A DNA stretch of 64,000 nt from Deinococcus rubellus (lineage in GTDB: Bacteria > Deinococcota > Deinococci > Deinococcales > Deinococcaceae): positions 2,611,501 through 2,675,500 of the forward strand of contig NZ_CP104213.1 of the NCBI RefSeq assembly GCF_025244745.1, written 5' to 3'. A model generated the notes under the pieces. That model was not told the DNA's origin. It saw nothing but the letters and a program-made list of their open reading frames with translations, and did not search any database. Shown one piece after another: positions 30,187 through 37,375 of the stretch. Position numbers and translations under genes: made by a program. Position 1 is the first letter of the stretch. Each line of letters starts with the position of its first letter.

Positions 30187-30630
30187 TCACTCAGGATGTG
30201 AAATTCGCCACAAGCGGGCCTGGGCCAGCACGGCGTACTGGTCGGCCCAGAAAAGGGCGGGCGGCTTGGCGAGAGGATGCCACTCCAGCGCGTAGCCGGG
30301 TTCCAGCGGCGTGGCGGCAATTTGATCCGTGACACACAGGAAAAACCGGTTCTCGACCCAGCGCGTCCCGGCCTGGTTCTCGCGCTGCCAGATGCCGAGT
30401 TCGGCCAGCACACCCAGTTCCGTGATTCCGGTTTCCTCGTGAACCTCGCGCCGCAGGGCGGTTAAGGCGTCCTCGCCCAGCTCGATGCCGCCTTTGGGCA
30501 GGGTCAGGCTGCCATCCACCTCGCACACGACAGCCAGCCACTCGCGGCCCGCCTCATCCCGCCGCAGGATGACGGCCCCCACGCCGGGGCGCAGCGGCAG
30601 CCTTCGGGGATTAGGCAAGAACAACCTCAC
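30187..30630 (-). CDS. NUDIX hydrolase
   Basis: The 147-aa protein has the Nudix box [20 protein letters not shown] followed by TGI, preceded by SLTLPKGG. It should hydrolyse a nucleoside diphosphate linked to another group; resemblance is to diadenosine polyphosphate-type enzymes. GTG at 30630 overlaps the end of the VOC gene by 20 nt, and it is the last gene of a three-gene operon. Confidence 0.88.
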   Translation of the reverse strand: MRLFLPNPRRLPLRPGVGAVILRRDEAGREWLAVVCEVDGSLTLPKGGIELGEDALTALRREVHEETGITELGVLAELGIWQRENQAGTRWVENRFFLCVTDQIAATPLEPGYALEWHPLAKPPALFWADQYAVLAQARLWRISHPE

Positions 30631-31243
30631 CGTTCGGCATGTCCAGCACCGCCTGCAATCTGGTTTCGGGGGCCTGATGGACCGTCACCAGCTCCACAAG
30701 TTTCAGCCCGGTCAGCGCCTCACGGAGTTGTTCCGGCTGCGGCGTCATCAGCTCCAGGCTTCGCAGGCGCACGCCCACGTCTGGCAGCGTGGCGGCGGGT
30801 GAGTCGCCCTGCCAGGCGATCAGACTCGGCAATGCACCGCCCAGCGGCAGAGAGCCGTCCTGCGGCACCGTCAGCGTCCAGACGTAGCGGCCCCGCGTCA
30901 GGGCCAGCACCTCGCCCTGCGCGGCCAGCGGCGGCTGGGGCGTGCGGGCCACCCAGTGGATCAGGGCCGGGCCGCGCTTGAGCCGCTCCTGCACGGCAGG
31001 CGTGTCCAGGCCAAACCAGCGCGGGCGGGTGGGCGCGGGCGCGTCCGGGTTGACGGCGATGACTTCCAGATATGCCTCGCCCAGCGAGAGCAGCCGGTTG
31101 TGGGTCCCGAAGGTGGGGTGTTCGCCGCCGGGAGCAAGGTGTACGCCCAGCCGGTCTTCCAGCCAGGCCGCGCCTTCACTGAGGCTGCGTGCAGCGATCA
31201 CCAGATGGTCAATGGCAGGACGATCAAGAGCGGGCACGCTCAT
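30611..31243 (-). CDS. VOC/glyoxalase-like domain protein
   Basis: The 210-aa protein begins [20 protein letters not shown] and includes [20 protein letters not shown], the pattern of the Glyoxalase_3-like branch of the vicinal oxygen chelate fold. Catalytic function is unknown. Its ATG overlaps the stop of the FAD oxidoreductase by 4 nt, and the NUDIX gene starts inside its end, so the three are translationally coupled. Confidence 0.85.
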   Translation of the reverse strand: MSVPALDRPAIDHLVIAARSLSEGAAWLEDRLGVHLAPGGEHPTFGTHNRLLSLGEAYLEVIAVNPDAPAPTRPRWFGLDTPAVQERLKRGPALIHWVARTPQPPLAAQGEVLALTRGRYVWTLTVPQDGSLPLGGALPSLIAWQGDSPAATLPDVGVRLRSLELMTPQPEQLREALTGLKLVELVTVHQAPETRLQAVLDMPNGEVVLA

Positions 31244-32526
31244 GCCCCGCGCGGGCGGCTCATCGTTGCCAGGTCACCCAGCACGATGGCCGCCGCCTTC
31301 TCACCGCTCTCCATAGCGCCCTGAATGCCGCTCATGGACGTGATCTCCCCGGCCAGCAGCACGCCGGGCCACCGGGTGGCGTGGCCCGGCAGATGCGCTG
31401 CATAGTCCGGCGGCTGGGGGTACTGGGCGTGGGCAATGCGCTCGACGGCCAGGGTCCGCAGCAAGCTGACCCGCACGCCGTACCAGACCGAGAGTTCGGC
31501 CCGCACTGCCGTGTCCAGCGCTGCGTCGTCCAGCTCAGGATTGCCCAGCACCGTGACGGTGAGCAGGTGCTGGCCTGCCGGGGCACGCTCCGGAATCAGG
31601 TGGCTGAGCCACTGGGCGTTGTTGATGAGGGCCGTGTTGTTCAGACCACCCACCGGATTGAGCAGCAGCCGGAACTGCGGGTCAATCGGCGCGTCCGCCG
31701 TGTAATAAAGATAGGTGCTGGACACGCTGCCGTAGGGTAAATCCTCGCCGAGCAGCCGGGCGGCGCTGGGCGGGTCGGTGGCGACAATCACCTGCGGGGC
31801 GTCGAGTTCGCCCAGCGAGGTGGTCACGCTGACCCCCCGGCTGTGCGGCGTGAGTTTCAGGGCGCGGGCATTGAAAGTGATGGCACTACCCGAGACCAGT
31901 TCCGAGGCCAGTTGCTCGCTGAGGACCGACATACCTTGCCGGGGCAAGCTGATCGGGCCGCTGAGCAGCATCCGCAGGTAATAGCGAAACAGCCGGGCAC
32001 CCGTCGAGAGGTCGCGCTTCAGAAAGATGCCCCCGAAAAACGGCGCGAAGAAACACTCCAGCACCCTGTCCGAGAAGCCCATCCGCTTGAGGTAGGCACG
32101 GGTCGGCTCGTCGGGTCCGGTCAGCAGGGTGTGGGGCGGCACCAGCGCCACCGAGGCGGCCAGGCGGCCAAACAGCAACCGGTCCTTGACAGTCAGACTG
32201 CTGGCCGTGAGCAGACCGGGAATGACGCCGGGGTCGCGCCGGGGGTCGCCCAGCAGTTCCTCTTTGCTGCCCAGTTTGATGGCCGCAGACGGCGGAATGC
32301 GGACCAGATCGAGCGCCGACAGATCGAGCTGACGCTGCACCGCTGGGTACGCCTCGAACAGCACCTGATAGCCCGCATCGAGGGTAAAGCCAGACTGTTC
32401 ACGCGACTTCACGCGCCCGCCCACCACCGCCGAGGCTTCCAGCACCCGCACCCGCTGACCCGCCCGCTGCAAGGTGCGCGCGGCGGTCAGTCCGGCCAGC
32501 CCCGCGCCAATGACAATCACGTCCAT
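31240..32526 (-). CDS. FAD-dependent amine oxidase/desaturase-like protein
   Basis: The 428-aa protein opens with the dinucleotide-binding motif [20 protein letters not shown], then [20 protein letters not shown], the GG-doublet of FAD amine oxidases and carotenoid desaturases, and ends with [20 protein letters not shown] closing the FAD site. The substrate could be an amine, protoporphyrinogen or carotenoid-like compound; sequence does not decide. A -10 like TACCCT lies 7 nt before the ATG. Confidence 0.88.
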   Translation of the reverse strand: MDVIVIGAGLAGLTAARTLQRAGQRVRVLEASAVVGGRVKSREQSGFTLDAGYQVLFEAYPAVQRQLDLSALDLVRIPPSAAIKLGSKEELLGDPRRDPGVIPGLLTASSLTVKDRLLFGRLAASVALVPPHTLLTGPDEPTRAYLKRMGFSDRVLECFFAPFFGGIFLKRDLSTGARLFRYYLRMLLSGPISLPRQGMSVLSEQLASELVSGSAITFNARALKLTPHSRGVSVTTSLGELDAPQVIVATDPPSAARLLGEDLPYGSVSSTYLYYTADAPIDPQFRLLLNPVGGLNNTALINNAQWLSHLIPERAPAGQHLLTVTVLGNPELDDAALDTAVRAELSVWYGVRVSLLRTLAVERIAHAQYPQPPDYAAHLPGHATRWPGVLLAGEITSMSGIQGAMESGEKAAAIVLGDLATMSRPRGA

Positions 32527-32616
32527 AAACTGAAGGGTAACGCATCGGGGCGCAGCAGCTTGAACCGAACGCCAAGCCGCTCAGCCTAATCAATCAGCAA
32601 AATCAAGGATGAAAGT

Positions 32617-32982
32617 TCAGAAATAGTCAACGCTCCACACACCGTCTTGACTGCTCACGGCTCCCTGGGCCGTGGCGTAGGTGTAAAGGGTCGCGCCGTC
32701 TGACGCCTGGTCTTCAGCCACCACCACCAGCGGGCCAGCCATACGCAGATTGTCGGGCACACCACCCAGAGTGCGGGGGTCTTGCGGCGGCGCACTGTTA
32801 CGGGTGCATTTGAGCTGTACCTGCTGGGCAGTAGCGCCGTTGACGAAGCAGACTGCCAGAACCGTGATGCTCAGCGGCGTCGTGATGGTTGTCGATGAAG
32901 CGGCAGCCAGCGAGAAGGCGCTGAACAGGCACACCGACAGACTCATTTTCAGACCGCGCAGCTTAGATTTCTGAGTTCGCAT
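32617..32982 (-). CDS. Secreted pilin-like subunit, divergent from the pilus operon
   Basis: The 121-aa protein has a signal peptide (MRTQKSKLRGLKMSLSVCLF through ASSTT) and then TTITTPLSITVLAVCFVNGA with a paired CT further on. This mirrors the start of the major pilin across the divergent promoter region (ITVTTPLNIIVSKVCQSEL), so it is probably a paralogous pilus subunit or minor component. Two cysteines could form the disulfide of such subunits. No Shine-Dalgarno is seen. The frame extends to a TTG at 33030, but the signal peptide fits the ATG at 32982. Confidence 0.7.
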   Translation of the reverse strand: MRTQKSKLRGLKMSLSVCLFSAFSLAAASSTTITTPLSITVLAVCFVNGATAQQVQLKCTRNSAPPQDPRTLGGVPDNLRMAGPLVVVAEDQASDGATLYTYATAQGAVSSQDGVWSVDYF

Positions 32983-33031
32983 AAGAAACGTTAAATCAGG
33001 TACTCTCACAAAATTCTGGCGACCGGACAAC

Positions 33032-33104
33032 TTTAATGCCGAAAATACGACAAAAAAACCATTTCTGCTAAACAGCTTTAATGCAATTTAACGAGAATTT
33101 AATG
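33032..33104. repeat. TTTAATG/TTTAACG direct repeats, about 11 bp apart
   Basis: TTTAATG occurs at 33032, 33077 and 33098, and TTTAACG at 33087. The last three start 10 and 11 bp apart and the first is about four helical turns away. They lie in an AT-rich stretch upstream of the divergent pilin-like gene and could be a regulator site for that side of the intergenic region. Confidence 0.45.
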
Positions 33105-33146
33105 TCTGGGTGAGTAAAAAATAATGGCACAGTGAGGGGGGTGCTT

Positions 33147-33211
33147 GTAAGCCCGCTGTAAGCCCCATAAGCTGCGGTCGTAACCGGGCAGCTAAAGACT
33201 TGAGATAGCAT
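33147..33211 (+). promoter_or_regulatory. Pilus operon promoter with 11-bp-phased direct repeats
   Basis: GTAAGCC occurs at 33147 and 33158, GTAACCG at 33180 and the weaker GCTAAAG at 33191; starts differ by 11, 22 and 11 bp. The last element ends exactly 8 bp before TAGCAT (33206-33211), a good -10, and there is no -35 match. SARP regulators bind heptamer repeats every 11 bp with the last one 8 bp before the -10, and a SARP-type gene lies at the other end of this cluster. The assignment is inferred. Confidence 0.55.
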
Positions 33212-33278
33212 CTCCTCTTAGCCAGAAGAGATGAAACCTGCTTTATTGACTCAACCTGGTACTTCTGGAGGAATACAT

Positions 33279-33719
33279 ATGAAGAAAATGATTGCTTTGA
33301 TGGGTATTGGGCTGATGATGGGCGTTTCGTTTGCGGGAGCTGCTGCTAGCCCGATCACGGTCACTACCCCACTTAATATAATCGTCTCTAAGGTATGTCA
33401 ATCAGAACTCAGCCCAGCTACCCGTAATCTCACATACAATGCCATTGACGGCTTGCAGGGCGACACCAGCGCACCCAACTACAAACTCCGCTGCACCGTA
33501 AATACGACTCTCGCCGTGACGAATAGTGTAGTGGTCGCGGGTATGAATGTGGGCCAGTATCTGGTAGCCACCTCCTCTAATGATGTCGTAACGCAATCAT
33601 CCGGCAATTCAGGAGAGGTTCACACAGCTAACTTGACTCTGACAGCGCCTCTCGGTTACTGGGACGTGCCAGCAGCCACATACACCGGTACGGTGACCAC
33701 AAACATTGCTTTCTATTAA
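33279..33719 (+). CDS. Major pilin, spore coat U/sigma-fimbrial type
   Basis: The 146-aa protein has a signal peptide (MKKMIALMGIGLMMGVSFAG then AAA) and a mature domain beginning SPITVTTPLNIIVSKVCQ, with a second Cys in YKLRCTVNTTL, and an alternating hydrophobic pattern to a final aromatic (TNIAFY). This is the layout of subunits assembled by archaic chaperone-usher systems: an N-terminal donor strand and a C-terminal groove-facing strand. GGAGG lies 8 nt upstream of ATG 33279. Being first and small, it is likely the major rod subunit. Confidence 0.72.
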   Translation: MKKMIALMGIGLMMGVSFAGAAASPITVTTPLNIIVSKVCQSELSPATRNLTYNAIDGLQGDTSAPNYKLRCTVNTTLAVTNSVVVAGMNVGQYLVATSSNDVVTQSSGNSGEVHTANLTLTAPLGYWDVPAATYTGTVTTNIAFY

Positions 33720-33784
33720 TTGAGGCGAACAATGTGGGCCTGGGCGGTGGCTCAGGCCCACGCCCATATTACTATGGAGATCAG

Positions 33785-34258
33785 ATGAATCGTTTTTTCA
33801 AACATCCATATGGGCGACTGGCTCCCAAAATCCGGTGGCTGTGTATCTTGGGTATAATCAGCAGCAGCTCAGCGGGAGCGGAGTGTACCTTGCAAACCAG
33901 TGCCAACATTCCCACCTACTCGGCCCTGGCTGACACCATCGGTATGCTGAACGTCAATGTGATCTGCGACCAAGCTGATGGGCCCTACACTCTTGAATTA
34001 ACCTCGCCCCCATCACAACTCGTTCCGGGCAGTTTAAACGGTACTCTCAGTCTCCAGCTACTTACAGACAGCCAAACGCCGCTGAAGCTGCTGCTGATCA
34101 ATGCGGCCAAGTCGCTGGCAGGAGAAAACGGACTGGTTTACCGGGGTAATCAGCAACTTCAGTTTGCTGTGCTCATTCCCGGCAATCAGTGGACGGTTCA
34201 GGGCAATCTTTCTGAGAATCTGAAGTTCCAGCTTTTGACCAGTAACGATAAAAGATGA
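33785..34258 (+). CDS. Second pilus subunit, spore coat U-like
   Basis: The 157-aa protein has a signal peptide (MNRFFKHPYGRLAPKIRWLC then ILGIISSSSAGA) and a mature domain starting ECTLQTSANIPTYSALADTI with a second Cys in VNVICDQADGPYTLEL and a final beta strand LKFQLL. The CxL…Y…VxC pattern fits the SCPU (spore coat U) family used in archaic chaperone-usher pili. GGAG lies 5 nt before the ATG. It may be a tip or adaptor subunit. Its stop overlaps a possible chaperone start. Confidence 0.72.
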   Translation: MNRFFKHPYGRLAPKIRWLCILGIISSSSAGAECTLQTSANIPTYSALADTIGMLNVNVICDQADGPYTLELTSPPSQLVPGSLNGTLSLQLLTDSQTPLKLLLINAAKSLAGENGLVYRGNQQLQFAVLIPGNQWTVQGNLSENLKFQLLTSNDKR

Positions 34259-34269
34259 TAGAAGAGACA

Positions 34270-35007
34270 ATGAATATGAGAAAAAATAAAGACTCCATCC
34301 GGAAACTTTTGGCCCTTCTGTTTTTGGCCTCGGTCAGTAGCGTATCTTCTCAGGGATTGACCATCAATCCGCCCACCATAACCATCAACCCCGTCCAGCG
34401 CCTCAGTACCCAGACGCAGCTCACCAATACCGGAGCTAATGCGGAGCAATTCACCGTCAAGGTGGTTAGCTGGACGATGCAGGACAGCCAGAATGTGTAC
34501 AGTCCCTCGCGTGATCTGGTTGTTAATCCCTCTTCCTTCAGCGTTAAGCCTGGTGAAACCCAGGTGATTCGCATAGGGTTACTCAAAAAGCCAGGAGCCG
34601 CTGAACTGGCTTACCGCGTTATGGTGACCCAGGTTCCGAACGAAGACACGCCTACCACCAACAAAACCGTAAAAGGGGTGGAGATGAGCTTCAAGCAGGT
34701 GGTTTCATTTGGTCTAGCCGTCTACGTGACTGGTGCAACCGCCACACCGAACATGAGTTATCAGGTGGCCCGCGACGGCAACGATCTGCTCGTCCGCATG
34801 ACCAACGCGGGCAACCGACACCAAGTTTACGGTGAGGCCATCTTCAAAGCAGACGACCGTAGCCTGACTTTGCCTTCCTACGCCGTCCTGACTGGCGTAA
34901 CCTACACTGCCCGGCTCAAAGACTGGGGCAATGTGCGCGGGCCGCTGACGCTCAGCTTCGTCAATGTCAATGGGGAAACGAAAAATGAGACGCTGGCGCT
35001 GCCCTAG
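34270..35007 (+). CDS. Periplasmic pilus chaperone (PapD family)
   Basis: The 245-aa protein has a signal peptide ending around VSSVSSQG and the PapD two-domain immunoglobulin layout. INPPTITINPVQRLSTQTQL and SFSVKPGETQVIRIG match the first domain, with the latter being the conserved Pro-Gly-Glu/Arg strand, and ELAYRVMVTQVP is the F1-G1 neighbour. It donates a strand to unfolded subunits in the periplasm and delivers them to the usher. ATG 34270 is preferred; ATGs at 34255 (overlapping the previous stop) and 34276 are possible. The usher gene overlaps its end. Confidence 0.88.
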   Translation: MNMRKNKDSIRKLLALLFLASVSSVSSQGLTINPPTITINPVQRLSTQTQLTNTGANAEQFTVKVVSWTMQDSQNVYSPSRDLVVNPSSFSVKPGETQVIRIGLLKKPGAAELAYRVMVTQVPNEDTPTTNKTVKGVEMSFKQVVSFGLAVYVTGATATPNMSYQVARDGNDLLVRMTNAGNRHQVYGEAIFKADDRSLTLPSYAVLTGVTYTARLKDWGNVRGPLTLSFVNVNGETKNETLALP

Positions 35008-37219
35008 CGCCGCTGCCACAACGTTGACAACGGTCGCATTGCTATTGGGTGGGCTGGCACTGGCGCAGCAAGCAGCTTCCCCGCCTGCACCCGCCGCACT
35101 GACCCCCGAAACCATTTGCGCTCTCGACAACCAACTGCTCAGTGTCAGTGTGGGCGGGCAGTCACGCGGCGACGCTGTGGTTAAGGTGAGCGGCGAGCGG
35201 TTTTTTGTAGAGGCCCGGATCATTCAACCCAGCGAGCAGAAATATGTCCTCGCGCGCAACGAATGCGAAGAAGGTGCTTTCCTAGAGCTTGACCCACGTC
35301 TCAAGCCCAGGTTTGATCCGCTGAAGCAGGCCCTGCAATTGCAGCCATTTCTCGACCTGTTGGCAGGCAATACGCTTGATTTTCGCCGCGATCAACAGAT
35401 CATGCCCACCCTGACACAGCCGAGTATTGGCCTGGATTTTGGCATCGGGGCCAGTCAATCGCTCTCGGCAGATTTTTCCACCACCGTGCAGGGATATCTG
35501 GGGATCGGCTACGCTTCAGGAGCGCTGTCGGGCTACGCTGGCGGCTTTGCCAGCTTCTCGCCCGGCGACACCGCCGTTTCAGGATTTAGCGCCGCACCCC
35601 GCGCCACGCTGCGGTATTCGGTCAATCCCCGCCTTGACCTGACCGCAGCCTATAATGCGCCGCCAGATTCGTTGGGCTTCCGAGACGGCCTGCAACGCTT
35701 CCAGGGCGTCCGAGTAGACGCCCGCAGCGACAATCAGCTCTTCTTCCCTACTATCAACCTGGAACTGCCGCTTGACGCTGATATTCAGGTCAATGTCAAT
35801 GGACGACAACTGCGGACTTTTCGGGCCAGCGCTGGCACGCTCAAGCTGATCAATATTCCCTTCCAGGGTTTTGGCGCTTCTGTGGATGTGATTATTGACG
35901 ACGGCACAGGTGCACGAATCAAGAACTACAGTTACTTTGCCGATGCCCGCAGCGTGCGCCCCGGTGCTTATGTGCTGGGGGTGCAGGCCGGGCTGCAAGA
36001 TGGTCAACGCAGCCTGACTGGGCAAGGGGTCTTTGGACTTGGCCGGGGTTGGACATTGAGCAGCAATGCCGACCTGTTTGGCGAGCGCTACCGCGCCTCG
36101 GCCACCCTCGATTACGTGGACGATCTCAACAGCGTAAGTACAGGGCTGACGCTGGGCGGCACCGTTCAGACCACTCCAGAGGCCCGATTGAGCTTGCGCT
36201 ATGGCCGCATTGTGAATGATCAGTTCAGCGTGAACATCGCTACAACCATCCCTGTGACCCAACCTGCAAAACTCAATCTTCAGGCAGGGGCGTCTTACCG
36301 CCTTGACCGCTGGGCCTATCAGGTCAGTGGCGGCTATGATTTCGGGCAGCAAGCCTTGAACCTGAGTGCCAACACCAATTACACCTTCGCTTCTGGTCAG
36401 GCCATCAGCTTCGGTATCGGCAAAAGTCCGCAGGGATTGAGTGCGACACTCAGCACCAATCTCTCGCCTCTGCCAAATCTTCAAGTGGGTCTTGGCGCGG
36501 CGGCCACCTCTCTGCCTGCATTCCGAGTGGTTCCAGCACTCGACCTGCGCTATACACCTAACGGCCAGAACACGCTGAGCGCCAGAGTGAACACCGAAAG
36601 TGCAGGAGCGTCATATGTCTACAACGGGCGCGTGCAGGCCAGCCTGAGCGCGTCTTCGGCACTGACCAATCTGGATGGTGCGTCGGTCACCGGCACACTC
36701 GATGGAGCGTTCTCGCTCAACAATGGCCGCCTGACCCTCAGCCAGGGTCTCGGCTCACGCTCGATTCTGATCCGTACAGGTGTTAAGGGTGTGCCCTTTC
36801 TGGTCAACGGTGCCCAGGCAGGTGTCACCGATGCCCAGGGCGACGTACTGCTCAGCCGTCTGCCCAGCGACGAGTACGTGACGGTTCAAGTTGACATCAA
36901 CGCTCTACCGTTTAATATCAATGTGCAAAACGACCGCGCGACGCTCAGGCTGCCTTCCAACGGCACAGCGGTGCTGGATTGGCGAGGCAACATCGTGGTC
37001 AGCCGTTACGTGCAACTTTTCTGGAAACCCGGCGAACCGGCCACCTACGGCACGCTGCGCGTCGGCGACCTGGCTTATCCACTGGACGACCAGGGCAACG
37101 GGCTGATCGGCAGCGTCCCTGAAGGCACCGCTGCAACACTGAAATCTGATGATGGCAGCCGCAGCTGTCCCGTGACCCTGAGCGAGTCTCAGGCAGTGGT
37201 CACCTGCGCCTCGCCCTGA
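34985..37219 (+). CDS. Outer-membrane fimbrial usher (FimD/PapC family)
   Basis: The 744-aa protein has a signal peptide (MRRWRCPSAAATTLTTVALL through LAQQ), a short N-terminal domain, and a long beta-rich barrel with GYASGALSGYAGGFASFSPG-like alternating strands. The plug-like segment is around NVNGRQLRTFRASAGTLKLI, and C-terminal domains include LPSDEYVTVQVDINALPFNI and a terminal Cys pair (SRSCPV, VVTCASP). It is shorter than enteric ushers. It would form the assembly and secretion pore. The ATG at 34985 is best for the signal peptide; ATGs at 34964 and 34970 also fit. It overlaps the chaperone gene. Confidence 0.87.
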   Translation: MRRWRCPSAAATTLTTVALLLGGLALAQQAASPPAPAALTPETICALDNQLLSVSVGGQSRGDAVVKVSGERFFVEARIIQPSEQKYVLARNECEEGAFLELDPRLKPRFDPLKQALQLQPFLDLLAGNTLDFRRDQQIMPTLTQPSIGLDFGIGASQSLSADFSTTVQGYLGIGYASGALSGYAGGFASFSPGDTAVSGFSAAPRATLRYSVNPRLDLTAAYNAPPDSLGFRDGLQRFQGVRVDARSDNQLFFPTINLELPLDADIQVNVNGRQLRTFRASAGTLKLINIPFQGFGASVDVIIDDGTGARIKNYSYFADARSVRPGAYVLGVQAGLQDGQRSLTGQGVFGLGRGWTLSSNADLFGERYRASATLDYVDDLNSVSTGLTLGGTVQTTPEARLSLRYGRIVNDQFSVNIATTIPVTQPAKLNLQAGASYRLDRWAYQVSGGYDFGQQALNLSANTNYTFASGQAISFGIGKSPQGLSATLSTNLSPLPNLQVGLGAAATSLPAFRVVPALDLRYTPNGQNTLSARVNTESAGASYVYNGRVQASLSASSALTNLDGASVTGTLDGAFSLNNGRLTLSQGLGSRSILIRTGVKGVPFLVNGAQAGVTDAQGDVLLSRLPSDEYVTVQVDINALPFNINVQNDRATLRLPSNGTAVLDWRGNIVVSRYVQLFWKPGEPATYGTLRVGDLAYPLDDQGNGLIGSVPEGTAATLKSDDGSRSCPVTLSESQAVVTCASP

Positions 37220-37311
37220 TTGGCCACAGTTCTGGCAACTGCGCCCACTTACGATCATCGAAAAACCGAACTCCCAACATATTTGCGAAAGCGTTCTTCT
37301 TTCTGGAAACC

Positions 37312-37337
37312 CTCACGCTTCTCTGTTCGGGCGTGAG
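37312..37337. terminator. Weak hairpin between usher and SARP genes
   Basis: CTCACGC (37312-37318) can pair with GCGTGAG (37331-37337) between the convergent genes. There is no T tract, so a terminator role is uncertain. Confidence 0.3.
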
Positions 37338-37375
37338 TTGCATCCGATTAACTCAATGACAAAAACCGTGTCGTT

